Source: Przewalskia tangutica
Lineage: Eukaryota; Streptophyta; Magnoliopsida; Solanales; Solanaceae
Length of the DNA: 64,000 bases
Direction: 5' to 3'
Assembly: GCA_029844215.1 (NCBI GenBank)
Contig: CM056733.1
Span: 44,405,142 to 44,469,141, forward strand
Shown: positions 1-11,895 of the stretch, piece after piece
Position numbering within the stretch: the first letter of the stretch is position 1
How the letters are laid out: each line of letters starts with the position of its first letter
Position numbers and translations under genes: made by a program
The notes under the pieces: model-generated
Databases searched by the model: none
Told to the model about the DNA's origin: nothing
The model's input: only the letters and a program-made list of their open reading frames with translations

Positions 1-1958
1 CTGGTTTTAATAATACTTAATTATTCAATACATTTTCCTTTATTAACGCTGCAGTGGTTTGTCGATACACATTCTGATTTCCGAAATCAGTAAAACATTA
101 TTCCCTTCAAAAACCAAGTACTCATTACTCACGAATGAGGTTTCACACAAACATCCATATTAAGTCAAGTCTCTTATCTTTTAAGAATAAGTCTCTTAAC
201 TTCTAAACCATTAAACCATTCTTTTTATCTTCTTAAGACGTTACACCTAACTTCTCATAAAGCCGTATAACTCTTATGTTTTCAAATCAAGTATACACTT
301 CTTTCAAAAAGGTTTCTTAATCTTTTAGAATACTTCAAGGTTCTTTATTATCACACATCAAGTCAAGTTATAAGTCAAATCGCTTATCTTTTAAAACCAC
401 AAAGCATTTCTCATTTACATGTAGTGTTATAACCAACTTCCCATAAAGCCGTTATAACACTTTATGTTTAAAAACAATCAAATACATTTAACACATGTAC
501 GCTCACCGTACTACATAGTTATACACCTATCATGCTAGAACAGATAAGAAGAGTTTCACATACCTCGCGACGATTATCGACTAATAGCAAAACGCCCAAG
601 TACTCAAACCGCTCGGCTACACTCTCACCAAGCAGATCACTCCACACGTAGTACTACAACCTATAGAGGCCACAAAGCGCCTATTAATATCTTTAGATCC
701 CGACGTAGAATATTCTACGTAAAATTCGCAAAGACTCTCCCCGCAACAACAGAAATCTCCTCCTCTATCGAGGCCGCTACCAAGCCAACCAGGGGGGTTA
801 ACACGCCTAACCGGACGTGTACAATTCTACTACACAAGAATGCTTACAAGTCTATCGTAATACACCCCTATGTAATTACGCTCGCTTTCTTTAAATTCAG
901 CTTAAGTCGCAAGACATTGCCGTAAGTATTATTCAGCTTAAGTCAAAAGACATTGCCGCACAACTATGTTCAGTTCTATATATAGTATACTTAACTATAT
1001 ACTCCTACAACATGTAATTTCTAATTACAAATGTAAGGTTAAGAATGTTTACCTCGATAAGCCCAAAATTATCCGAGTTTATATGTCGATCCCGAGCAAG
1101 GTTTAGCTCCTACTCCGGCGCTCCGACCCGCCTCCAACCAACCCTTAGAAGTTCTAACCAACTTCTACTTATAACTTCAACTACGGGTGAAGATTTACTT
1201 AGGGTTTCGCTTTTGTGGATCGAGGAAGTATAATAGTATTTTCCGGGCTTTTGTATAAGTGTAAGCTTTTGAAAACTACATTGTATTTGGGGCAAGGTAT
1301 TTGGGCATTATAACAATACTTGGAGAGTATTTCTATACAACAAAAAGGGGGTATTTATAGGAGACAAGTAGGCTAGTGGGTACCCACGCTAAACACCACA
1401 AAGGGAGGGGAGGCTCTCGCCAAGGGCTCTCAAAGGGGGAGGGGTGTGGTGGACGAAACAACAAGAGGAGAGGGAGGGATTTTTCAAGACTTAGACAATT
1501 TTTGATGAATAAGTTCATCAACTTAGAGGGTATTTATAGGTCAAGAAATGGCCAACCAATGGCCAAGATCTATCCAAGTGTAAGGCAAGTGTAAGGTCAA
1601 GATGAAGCCATGTGTTTGTGGGTCCCACTTGCTCATCAACTACACAAAATATCCTACCTAACCCTTGACCACAATTTTTGCACAAAAACGCCAACCTTCC
1701 CTTTGGCCGCCCACTTCTTCCAATGTGAGGTGACACATGTCACCCTCCCGCTGGTCCAAAATGTTTCGCCTCACTAAAAATCCGCAAAAATTATTAATGA
1801 CATAGCCGGAATTTTCCCTACGAAAGCTGTGGAAACGTTTCGTCGAAAAACGACTCTTTTTGGCACTTGTGTACAAATTTCGAAACTATGCTTACTTTAA
1901 GGCTCAAATTAATATACGTACGCGCTCACGTACATACTCAGGAAAATATGGGGTATAA
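1..1958 (-). repeat. Element J: partial LTR, continues past left edge
   Basis: This is the first ~1.96 kb (U3 side) of a minus-strand LTR. Read on the minus strand it starts near 1958 with a TATACCCC-type terminus and a GTACGTGAGCGCGTACG-like block, as in elements A and I. It has a TATA box at 1531-1538 and the conserved stretch with GATTATCGACTAATAG near 575-590 that all LTRs here share. The terminal TGT is damaged, so the exact edge with D is uncertain by a few bases. Whether J is a solo LTR or a full element cannot be seen. It apparently inserted into the 5' LTR of D, because D's LTR resumes at once in plus orientation. Confidence 0.8.
1531..1538 (-). promoter_or_regulatory. TATA box of LTR J
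   Basis: TATAAATA on the minus strand, followed by CCCTCTAAGTTGATGAAC. This is the same arrangement as in the other LTRs here and marks the likely U3/R boundary. Confidence 0.6.
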
Positions 1959-1966
1959 TAGAGGGC

Positions 1967-1976
1967 GACACGTGTC
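1967..1976 (+). promoter_or_regulatory. G-box-like palindrome in U3 (D 5' LTR)
   Basis: GACACGTGTC is a perfect 10-bp palindrome with a CACGTG core, ~165 bp before the TATA box. It recurs at 7643-7652, 13849-13858 and 36354-36363, and as near-palindromes in A and I. CACGTG is the plant G-box core bound by bZIP/bHLH factors; function here is inferred. Confidence 0.45.
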
Positions 1977-2138
1977 ACCCCCCTGGGTGGCTCTTGGCCG
2001 AAATTAGCTAGACAAGTGGCAAGACAAGTGGCCAAGTCTTAAAAGATATTTTGTGTGGACAAGTGGCTTGTGGGACCCACACACACTTGTCCCCAATCTC
2101 AACCACACACTTGCCTTCATCCTAGCCCTTGGTTGTCC

Positions 2139-2146
2139 TATATATG
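2139..2146 (+). promoter_or_regulatory. TATA box of D 5' LTR
   Basis: TATATATG after GGTTGTCC; the identical site is in the 3' LTR at 36526-36533. Likely element promoter. Confidence 0.6.
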
Positions 2147-4491
2147 CACTACTAGTTGATGAAATCTCCCACACTTAACCATTTCAAGACAAGAAATTCC
2201 CTCCCTTCTCCCTTGACCTTGCTCTCGTTTTTGAGCCCTTTTCTTGAGCTAAATTTGTCCAACAATTCTTAAACTCTTAAGTGTTCTTCCCTAAGGTGTT
2301 AGGAAGATTGTGTACCGAGAGTTGAAAAAGATTTCACACCCCTAACCTCTAAACTTCACCTTGGCCGAGAGCTCCATGAACAAAAACCCTAAGTGTTCTT
2401 CACTTTTTGGAGTTGAATCTTGAAGAGAAGTTGGTTAGGAGCTTCTATGGGTTGCTTGTAGCGGATTGGAATGTAAATATTTGGAGCTAAGACTTGCTTG
2501 GAGCGACACTAAGTTCTTGGATAGATTTTGGGCTATTTGAGGTAGTAAATCTTAACCTCTTTGTGAATTGGTCATTATACATATATTATAAGTATATTAT
2601 GGAGTATATAATATATGGAGTAAAGTTTGGAAGAGTTGGATCTTGTTAACTTGATTAAAAGAAAGGATTGGCCGTTAGCCATTAAAATGGTAAAAATGTA
2701 TCTTACTTGCTAAGAAGCTAATAACAAAGTAACTATAACTTATATTAAGAATGGAAATATAAGTTGGATGACTAATGAGTAAATTGGATAAGTAAAATGG
2801 ACAAAGTTGGCCAAGGACCCCAACTTAAGGATCAGATTTACTTGGATCAGATTTACTTTGGATCGTATTTACTTTGGACCGTATTTACATCGATCGTAAT
2901 TACATTTCATTAAAGGGAAGATTTTTCAATCGCGTCCGCTTGGGCGTGTGATCCCCTTTTTAATTATTGTATTGTTATGAAGGCGTGATAGTAAACCGCG
3001 CACGGCCATGCGTAATCCCCTTCTTTTACTTATTGTTATTATGGAGGCGTGATAGTAAACCGCATTACCGTTTGGGCGTGTAATCCCCTTCTTTATGTTG
3101 TTTAATTATTACGCCTTATATATATATGGTATATATATTACTGCTTATTCGCCTTGGAGAAAGATGGAAAAGTGAGTAAAACGGGAAGTCTTTGCCAATT
3201 TTCCGTAGAATTAGAGGGCTTTTTATTGGTATAAGTCTTCAATGGTAAGAAAGGTTTGATAAATGTACTATGACCGCTTTAGAGTGAGTACTACGTGGCG
3301 TGATCTACTTGGCTTACGAGTAGCCGACGGTTGAAGTACTTGAGCGCTTTTGCTATTTGTCGATAATCGTCGCGAGGTATGTGAACCTCTTCCTATCCTT
3401 TCTAGCATGATTGTTGTGAACTATGTAGTACGGTAGACGTACGTGTGCTAAACGAGTTTTGGTTGGTTTAAAACATAGGGTGTTATAATAGCTTTATGGG
3501 AAGTTAGTTATAACGACGTTATGTAGGTAAAAGAATGGTTTATTGATTGTAGAAGTTAAGAGACTTGATCTTAAAATATAAGAGACTTGACTTATAAACG
3601 ACTTGATTTTGAAAGTTAAGAGACTTGATCTTGAAAGATAAGAGACTTGACTTATAACGACTTGTTTTCGGAAAAAGAGAAGTAACTTGATTTTAAGTAT
3701 AGGTTACTTGTTTTGAAAAGAGTAAGTTCTTTGGGTTCTAAAAGAATACTTGTTGTTGTCTTGAAAGATAAGAGACTTAACTTATAAATGACGTTTTGTG
3801 AAATGTTAAGAACTATGAATTTTGTTAAAAGGTTGTGAAACCTCATTCGTGAGTAATGAGTACTTGGCTTTTAAAGAATAATGTTTTACTGATTTCGGAA
3901 ATGAGAATAAGTATCGAACAAACCATTGCAGCGTTAATAAAGGAAATGTATTGACTAATTGTTATTAAAACCAGTAGAAACCTCCATCTGCATAGAAGCT
4001 AAGATAAGACAAGATTGTATTACATTTCCTATATCATGGTCACAGAATAAGATTTTTATAAACAATAATAAACGGCTCACACATAAGACTTATGTTACTC
4101 AATTGTTTTAAAAGAGATTAAGACTATGAGTTATGAAACCTTTCTAAAATAAGAGACTTGAGCATTTGAAATTAGGCAAACTTGAACGTTTGGAAAATAA
4201 TGTTGTTACTTGAGTTTTAAAAGAAAGTGTTCTGGTTTACTTAAAAATGTGAGTCACTCTGTTTTTAATACTACGGGTATCGGGTGACCTTTATAAAAGA
4301 ATTGGATCTTTTTAAAGAACTTAACGTACGTAATACTTTGGGGGTTAGAACCTGGCCTTCGGCATAAAATGGAAGTACTTCGAGTTGTGTGTAACTTGCC
4401 TATTTTTGCGTGTGATAGCCTTGTTGTGCAAGTATTGTATTTCTATACCACCGCGTCTCTCGATGGAGGGCCGGCTGATTTGTTATGTATG

Positions 4492-4740
4492 ATTCTTTAT
4501 CGAGTCCCATGGGATGGGCCGAGACACGTATTCCATCTAATTCTTTATCGAGTCCCATGGGATGGGCCGACACACGTATTCCACCTGATTCTTTATCGAG
4601 TCCCATGAGATGGGCCGAGACACGTATTTCACCTGATTCTTTATCGAGTCCCATGGGATGGGCCGAGACACGTATTCCACCTGGTTCTTTATCGAGTCCC
4701 ATGGGATGGGCCGAGACACGTATTCCACATGATTTATACC
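4492..4740 (+). repeat. 48-bp tandem repeat, 5 copies, in D LTR
   Basis: Five copies of a ~48-bp unit with the core TCGAGTCCCATGGGATGGGC, then CGAGACACGTATTCCA and a spacer ending TTCTTTA. CCCATGGG is palindromic. Units differ by a few substitutions. The same array is at 38836-39030 and resumes at 49468. It yields apparent open frames on both strands because the unit is a multiple of three; these are not genes. Confidence 0.9.
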
Positions 4741-5331
4741 TAGACTGCCGGCAGTGAGGAAGGAGTTCCACGTACGGCGGATGACTTTGAGGCGTGAGTC
4801 CTCGACTTGACATTATCGCTTTTATGTTGTGAATCGTAGTTTGTTATCATATACGCCTCTCGCTTTATATAGATCGTTATGATTTCATTTACTGATTTTC
4901 GTTTCCACATACTTGGTACCGTTGTAATCGACCTCCTTCGGGGCCGCTCATGCCGCAGTGTAAGTACATCGGTTGTGGATCCTCGCCTTAGGATCGCAGT
5001 CGTGTTGGGAAGCTCCGCTTTCTTGAGGCTTATCTTTTGCATGTTACCACGAGTCCGTAGGTCCTTGTACATTCGTGGTATGGCGGGCCCCGTCCCGCCA
5101 TAGTTGTTGTCACTTTCAGAGGTCCGTAGTAATCGCTGTTGTGGCGAGTTTGTAAAAGGATAACTGCTCGGTTTTTATGTATATATACGTAAGGCAACCG
5201 CTTGGTTGGCCTGCTTATTTATCATGTCTCTTGTTTCATGTTTATGTTTTGTTTCGCTGATTTTCTCCGATGTTGTATCACTAGGGTGCCCGGTAGGCAC
5301 GATCCACGGCCCCGCTCGGTCGTGACAAAAG

Positions 5332-5342
5332 TGGTATCGAGC
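5332..5342 (+). other. Primer-binding site of D
   Basis: TGGTATCGAGC, 4 nt after the LTR end. It matches the initiator Met-tRNA PBS TGGTATCAGAGC except that CAG reads CG, the recurring defect of this window. Confidence 0.75.
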
Positions 5343-5529
5343 GCTTAGTCCTCGGAAAGTGTCTACAGATCGCGTTCTAGTAGTAGTCTTGATTATCGGT
5401 GTGTGCACCACATCTATAATCGTGAGGCTATAGGATATTTAGGATTGGTTTCATTCTTCTCATTCCGAGATCGTGCCTTAGAGTTGTGTTGTCGCTTGGA
5501 CTCCTCCGACGTATTCTTATGTGCCGCTT

Positions 5530-6705
5530 ATGCCTCCACGCAAGGCACCGGGCCCGTGAGGGCGCGGCAGAGGGAGCCGCGAGTGGAGTAGCGCGGTCTC
5601 ATCGAGGCCACGATTCGAGACGCCACCTACCGCAAGGAACGCAGGAGATGGGTTACGCGAGACGCCCGATTATTGGCCGTGATAGTGGCAAGGCACGAGG
5701 ATAGGCCGACGCAGCAATTCCAGACCAGAGTACCCGTAGTTCACCCGAGAACGGATAGTTTGAGACTGCGGGACTTTCTGAGCTGCAGCCCGCCAGAGTT
5801 CTATGGGTCGAGGCCTGAGGATGATCCGCAGGAGTTCATCCGACAGTTACAGCGGATCATGAGAGTGATCAAGGCTTCGGAGACCGAGTCAGTGACCTTC
5901 GGTTCGCATCGGCTGCGTGATACTGCAGTCGACTGGTTTGATTCATGGGAACTGTCCCGAGGGGAGCATGCGCTCCCAGCAGTTTGGGGCGAGTTCTCAA
6001 GGGCATTTCTTGCACATTTCTTGCCTCCACAGATGAGGAGGGCTCGGGCCGACAGATTTTTGACGTTGAGACAGGACGGGCGGACGGTTAGAGAGTACAA
6101 CGTGGAGTTTGACTCGTTGGCTCGGTATGTCCCCGCTTTAGTGACAGATATGGAGGACAGAGTGCACCGCTACGTCACCGGGCTCGATGATTACTTGGCA
6201 GAGGCTTGTTCGGGTGTAGCTCTTCAGCCGGGCATGGACATTGCCCGCATGCAGGCTCATGCACTGGGATGTGAGGAGCGGATGGGTCGACGGAATGACC
6301 GAGATCAGCAGAAGAGGGCCAGAACAGCAGGGTCCTTTGGTAACTTTCGAGGCGGGCCGCCTCAGCGGCAGGTTAGTTATGCACCTCCGCCAGTACAGGG
6401 TGGTCCTCCACAGTCTTCAGGACGTTCGGGGTATTCGAGCCGGTCGTGGCTCCGTGGCTTCGTTCACGATATACGGGTTCTAGCCGCAGGTTCGTGTTTT
6501 CTCTCAGTGCACGATGCGCGCAGCGCCATCCCGGGAATGTCGTTTTTATCGGTGCTTGTTTTACTCGCGCCATCGGGGCCATGTGATGAGAAACCGCCCT
6601 AATAGGAAGGATACAGCAGCAGGACTCACCTTACGGTCGCAAGGTGTTCATCACCTTCATACCATACGCCTGCAGTATGTGCCTATGATGAGAGTGAAGC
6701 GGTAG
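5530..6705 (+). pseudogene. gag: gag of element D (frameshifted)
   Basis: Gag nucleocapsid polyprotein of a Ty3/gypsy element, which would package element RNA into cytoplasmic particles. The family start ATG (MPPRK...) is at 5530, but its frame closes within ~10 codons. The main open part is 5673-6602 (309 residues). Residues ~24-200 hold the retrotransposon Gag core: SDSLRLRDF-like entry, FYGSRPEDDPQEFI (43-56), DTAVDWFDSWE (83-93), FLPPQMRRARADRF (116-129), EYNVEFDSLARY (141-152), VTGLDDYLAE (168-177) and GMDIARMQAHA (187-197). A basic/Gln-Pro tail follows. After ~6470 the frame shifts, and the zinc-knuckle region is in another frame at ~6514-6600 with its cysteines largely lost. Breaks may partly be consensus errors. 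No pol follows. Confidence 0.85.
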
Positions 6706-6710
6706 ATACA

Positions 6711-7331
6711 GGTATATCCTTAACCCTCTAGAGATTTGTATATGTGATAAGATGAGTATATTTTAAGTGTTATGTTCAGATAGCATTATGTTAAATTGTG
6801 ATTTAGAGGCCTGGTTAGGGAAAGGGTAGGTCTGGGGACGAGACAATTGTGAGCCTTAAAATTTATACGCTTAGGACCTCGATGCAAGGCCGTCTTGAGT
6901 GGGTGATTTTACGGTTAGCATTTGTCGAAATACTTGAAATGCGTGAAAAATATTATGAGATAATTACTTGAGGGGTATGAGATGTAAGTGGTAGCTTTCA
7001 TGACGTAAATTAGTAGGATCGTTCCGGATCGGGGAACAAGAGTTCGCGCTAGGGTCGGGTTGAGGCCATTTCGGTCAACCCGCAGCCCGCATCGGTGGGT
7101 CAGTTCGAGGTGGTCCCTCCAGGTGGTAGGGTCACGAGGGTGCTAGGCCCAAGTTTAGGTAACCATCGTACGAGTTCGTGGATGCGTTCAACCAGAATCG
7201 GATCGTGAAGGCCGGGAATGGCCTTAGAGTAAATTGAAGCTAGTGGGAGCTGTTGTGAGATTATAAATGATTCCTCGTTGGCTTGGATTTGAGTTTTGCG
7301 CACATGTTATATTCTGGCCATTGGTGGCATG
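6711..7331 (+). other. Non-coding spacer after gag (D)
   Basis: AT-rich and stop-rich, starting with CAGGTATATCCTTAACCCTC and containing a GGTCACGAGGGTGCTAGGCC block at 7130-7149. The same spacer follows gag in A, B, C, E and H, and precedes the protease remnant in F. Its role is unknown. C is inserted at its end (7332), after the target duplication GCATG (7327-7331). Confidence 0.7.
7327..7331 (+). repeat. Target-site duplication (left) of C
   Basis: GCATG, repeated at 35922-35926 immediately after C's 3' LTR. Confidence 0.85.
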
Positions 7332-7642
7332 TGTTATACCCCGTAGTTGCAGGGTATGTTAGTGAGGGCGTACGTACGAGAGTACGGCAGAAATTTTGAA
7401 AAGAAAGAAAGATGTGAGTTTTCGACGGAAAAGTTTCCGGTTTTGTGAAGAAAAAGGTTCGTTAATGGGAATTGGATTCTGATTTGGTTTTGGACTTCAT
7501 AGATTATATTAGAATTTTGGGATTTTATTTTCTGAATGGTCACGTGGGCCCACGGAGAAATTTACGCTTTGGGCCCGCTTTGTTTTTGAGATTTCCGGAT
7601 TTTGGATATTTTCTAAGACGAAATATTTTGACGAATCGGGGC

Positions 7643-7652
7643 GACACGTGTC
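7643..7652 (+). promoter_or_regulatory. G-box-like palindrome in U3 (C 5' LTR)
   Basis: GACACGTGTC, ~345 bp upstream of the TATA box; same site in the 3' copy at 13849-13858. Confidence 0.4.
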
Positions 7653-7997
7653 ACCCCACGTGGCACCCTTGGCCGAAAGTTCTTTGGCACAACACCTTGC
7701 TAGAGTCGTTTCGACTAAACGCTTTACATAACTTCATGGCGGAAAATTCGGCTATGTCATTTTTATTTTTGCGGATTTTTCCGAGAGACGAACGTGTTGG
7801 ACCAACAAGAGGGCGCCACTTGGCACCCTCTCATCGTGGACCTATGGGCAGAATGAGCTGAATTGGAGAGTGTAGTTGGTAGGATATTTCAGGTGTTGAT
7901 TGATAAAGTGGGACCCACACACACTTGTCCCAATCTTGGCCTTACACTTGCTATGCACTTGGCATGATCTTGGCCATTGGTTGGCCTTGGCTTGTCC

Positions 7998-8005
7998 TAT
8001 AAATA
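7998..8005 (+). promoter_or_regulatory. TATA box of C 5' LTR
   Basis: TATAAATA followed by CCCCCCTAAG; conserved in the 3' LTR at 14211-14218. Confidence 0.65.
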
Positions 8006-11000
8006 CCCCCCTAAGTTTGAAGACTTCTTCATCCATTCCTATATTTCCTAAGTCTAAAATTCCTCCCTCCCCGTGTGTGGTGTTTCGTCCAACACCCCCA
8101 CGCCCCCCCTTGTGAGGCCTTGTGGCCGATAGCTCCTTCCCTCGTCGAGTACCCCCAGCTGGGTAGGCCGGGCGGTATACACCCCCTTTGGTGTTGTCGC
8201 GTATATATACCCCCTCTGGTAGAAATACTCTCAAAAGTATCATACTATACCCAAATTACCATAGCCAGATACCTTGTAGTATTCCAAAGATACCTCTAAC
8301 GTAGAGTCTTAAATACTACCAGATGTCCTTTTTGTCTCAAACCAAAACCCTAAGGAAAATCTCCATAGTTGGTCGGAGTATTAAAAGAAGTTGCGTAGAA
8401 CTTCTAAGGGTTGTTTGAGCGGTCGAGCACCGAGTAAAGAGCTAAGCTTGCTAAGGATCGACATCTATACTTGGATAATTATGGGCTTATCGAGGTAATT
8501 ATCTTGTCCTCTATTGTAATTGGAAATTACATGTTGTAAGATTATATAGTTGAAGTATACTATATATAGAATGAACCTAGCTTATGGCAATGTCTTTTGA
8601 CCTAAGCCCAATATAAAGAAAGAGAATCGAATCAGAATTACATAGATCAGACATGAGACTTGTGTAGCATTATCGTGAAGTAGAATTGTACACGCCCGTT
8701 AGATGAAACCCCCCGGTTGGCTTGATAGCCACTCGATAGAGAGAGATTTACGCGATGTGGGGAGGTGTCGAATTTTCTCGTAGAATGTTCTACGATTAGA
8801 CCTAGATGTTAATGTCACTTGTGGCCTTATAGGTTGAAGTACTACGCGTGGCGCGATCTACTTGGCTTAAGGAGTAGCCGACGGTTGAGGTACTGGAGCG
8901 TTTTGCTATTAGTCGATAATCGTCGCGAGGTATGTGAACCTCTTCCTACCTTTTCTAGCATGATATGTGTATAACTATGTAGTACGGTAGACGTACATGT
9001 GTAAAATGCTTTGTGGTTTTAAAAGGTAACTGACTTGATGTGTGATAATAAAGAAGAGTTATACTAGCTTTATGGGAAGTTAGGTATAACGTTTTAAGAG
9101 ATGTAAAGAGAATGGTTTACTGATTTTAAAAGTTAAGAGGCTTAATCTTAAAAGATAAGAGACTTAACTTGTTTTACTTGGTAATTAACATTTTGTTAAA
9201 AATGTTGTAAAACCTCATTCGCGAGTAATGAGTACTTGATTTTAAAAGCAATAATGTTTTACTGATTTCGGAATCGTAATAAGTATCGAACAAACCACAA
9301 AGAGCGCTTAATAAAGGGAAATGTTTTGACTAATAATGTATTAGTAAAACCAAGAGAAACTTCCATCCGCATAGAAACTAAGATGAGACAAAATGATGTT
9401 ACATTTCCTAGATCATGATCGCTTAAATAAGATTGTTATAAACAAGAATAACCTACTCACGATCGTATATGTTTCTCAAATTGCTTTTAAAGGAGAATTA
9501 TATCATTAAGTGATTAAAATTATGAACTACGAAACCTTTCGAAAATGAGAAACTCGAGTAATTGAAATTAGGCAAACTTGAAACATTTGGAAAAGAATGT
9601 TGTTACTTGATTTTACGAAGAGAAGTGTTTTGGATTTACATCAAAAGATAATCACTCTATTTTCATATACTACGTATTGTGTGACTTTTGTAAACGTAAC
9701 GTATCTTTTAAAAGATAATGTATGAAGTACTTTGGGAATAGATACCCGATCTTGTTAATCATATATTAGAATGTACCTTGTGTGTATAACTTGATTGTGT
9801 TGGTTTGTGATAGCCTTGTAATACTTTCTTGTTGATTTGATAAGTAAACATGCTAGATGCTACGTGTGTTAGTATCTTGTGATGTTTTGTGTAAAGGGGG
9901 TTTTCCTCGATCGCGCTTTAAAGTTGTTTGACTCTCACCGTTATGTTGGTATTGTACCACTCACCTTGACTTGTTTCCGAGGTTGTCGCCTCCGACGCGG
10001 GTAGACTCAGCGGTCCGGGACCATGATTCGAGAATACCTCACGCGGTCCGTGGATCCATGCGAACTACGGAGTTCCGTTAGTTGCGCCCTCGTGGTCACG
10101 CGGTTTGCGCTACGTGGATCGCGAGTCCGTGACGACGCCGGGAGTAGCTACCGACGCGAGGAATATCTCACGCGCCTATGAGGTTGGCCTATGCGAGCTA
10201 CGAGAGTTCTGTGGCTAGACGCGCACATTTGATATCACGGCGAGTGACCACTTTGATCATGTGACGGCTTCAGACAGATATCATGATACGCTTTATGACC
10301 GTTAGTACTGCTGGTGTTAGTAGCCGGTTATGCCTTCGCATTTACCCGCATCGTTTTATTAGGACACAGTGGGACTCGTGTTCATGTGTATTTCGTGCTT
10401 TTATATCATAAATCGCCATGAGGAAGGTATTCCACGCATGATTGATGTTATGGGCGTGAGACCCATAGTTACATTTGAGTGATGACTTTGAGGGCGTGAG
10501 TCTCGACTTGACACGATCGCTTATTTATTGTGAATCGTAGTTTGGTTATCATACATGTCTCTCGCTTTATAGACTATTATGATTTCATTTACGTGATTTT
10601 CGCCATATACTTGGTACCGACTTGTTACCTGGGCCGCGTTCATGCCGCAGTAAAGGTACACCAATGTTGATCCTCGCCTTAGGGTCACAGTCAGATGGGA
10701 AGCTCCGCTTTCTCCGAGGCTTATCAATGTATAGTCCCCGCTGCCGGTGGTATTTACATTCGTGGTATGGCGGGCCCCGCCCCGCCATTGTTGTCGATCA
10801 TTCTGTGAGGTCCGTAGTAATCGCTGTGGGGCGAGTTGTAATGGGATGTAATCGTCGGTTTTAAATTGATTTATATATATATGCCGTAAGACAAGTTTTC
10901 TCGCACTATTGTTTCATACTTCTTGTTATTTCATGTTATCGCCTTATGTTACCGATTACTCGATGTTGTATCACTAGGGTGCCCGGTAGGCACGATCCAC

Positions 11001-11024
11001 TGCCCGGTTCGGTCGTGACAAAAG

Positions 11025-11036
11025 TGGTATCGTGAG
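11025..11036 (+). other. Primer-binding site of C
   Basis: TGGTATCGTGAGC, 4 nt after the LTR; a degraded reading of the Met-tRNA PBS. Confidence 0.7.
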
Positions 11037-11222
11037 CGCTTAATCCTGAAAGTGTCTACGCATCAGATCCAAGAGAGTCTTGATTATCGGTGTCAGGCAC
11101 CACACCAATAATCGTGAGGCTATATGATATTTAGGATTGGTTTCCATTCTTCTCATTCGTAGATCGTGCCTTAGAGTGTGTGATAAGTTGACCCTCTCGA
11201 CGTATTTCTTTCCCTTACCGCT

Positions 11223-11895
11223 ATGCCTCCGTAAGGCAACCCGCCTGTGAGGCGCGCAATGAGAGAGTCGCGAGCAGAGCATGAGGGTTACGAGGCACAG
11301 CCCAACCATCACCCGAGTTAGGTGCTTCGCTCGGGAGTTATGCTACGCCACCAAATTTCAGAGTTTAGCACGCGGCAGTTAGCTCCATCGCGCCATGACA
11401 TTTGAACCTTCGCCCACGACCGGAAACAGAGAATATAGATTGCGAAGAGACAACCCTGTTACTAGCTATGGATTTGGCTACCAGAGAGTATACCGATGTA
11501 CCGCAAGTCTTGATGAATATCTTGGAAAGGATTGTGCGAGAGTAATTCTTCAGTTAGGCTTGAGCATGGCTCGTATGCGGGCTTCAGGCGCGCAGCCAAG
11601 AAACGTAGAGATCAACGGGTTAACGGGCGACGCGAAGAGGCCGAGCAAAGAAGGTCCTTTGGTAACTTTCGAGGCAAGTCGCCTCACCAGCAGATTAGAT
11701 ATGCACCTCCGCCAGTGCAGAGTGGTCTTCCACGGATTTCAGGACGTTCGGGGTATGCAGGAGTTGGTCGTAACTCTGTGGCTTCCGCTCACGTGGCGAT
11801 GTCATCCCGGGAATGTCGCTTTTTAGACGGTACTTGTTGCACTATGACCGCTGTGGTCCGATGTCAAGAAGAGTGTCCTAGTAGGAGGACTTAGC
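11223..11895 (+). pseudogene. gag: gag remnant of C (shortened, broken)
   Basis: The ATG at 11223 opens MPP and stops at codon 4. Downstream pieces match Gag. A LDEYL segment (compare LDDYLAE in D) lies near 11511-11525, an EHGSYAGF segment near 11565-11590, and a basic linker with RSFGNFRGKSP near 11650-11690. A zinc-knuckle-like stretch (SRECRFLDGTCC...EECP) is at ~11805-11880, frame 11532-11894. The central Gag core of D and H (WFDSW to PPQMRRARA) is absent. It is replaced by ~150 bp of unclear origin that B and E share. This is a lineage trait of the B/C/E group, not a private lesion. Confidence 0.75.

Larger units (their letters stand above)
1959..5327 (+). repeat. D 5' LTR (5'-truncated in window)
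   Basis: Aligns by eye over its length with 36348-39030 plus 49468-49805. It contains a palindromic G-box-like site at 1967-1976, a TATA box at 2139-2146, a 48-bp tandem array at 4492-4740 and the terminal TCGTGACA at 5320-5327. The conserved TCACTAGGGTGCCCGG block is near 5279-5294. The leading ~320 bp seen in the 3' copy (36026-36347) is absent because J intervenes. No gene is visible; the ORFs in it come from the tandem array. Confidence 0.85.
7332..11020 (+). repeat. C 5' LTR
   Basis: TGTTATACCCCGTAGTTGCA start and GGTCGTGACA end. G-box-like palindrome 7643-7652, TATA 7998-8005. The long mid-part is shared with all LTRs here, including TAGTCGATAATCGTCGCGAG near 8910. A GC-rich cassette lies at ~9960-10250, in the slot where other subfamilies carry tandem repeats. 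No gene is seen. It matches 13536-16978 plus 35628-35921 closely. Confidence 0.9.

Noticed and set aside
4400..4813. 137-codon minus frame (and 4485-4757 plus) with repeated peptide units
   Set aside because: It is the 48-bp LTR tandem repeat read in frame; the unit length is a multiple of three, so frames stay open by chance on both strands.
5332..5342. tRNA-like sequence
   Set aside because: It is only the 11-12 nt primer-binding site complementary to a tRNA 3' end, not a tRNA gene; no cloverleaf is present nearby.
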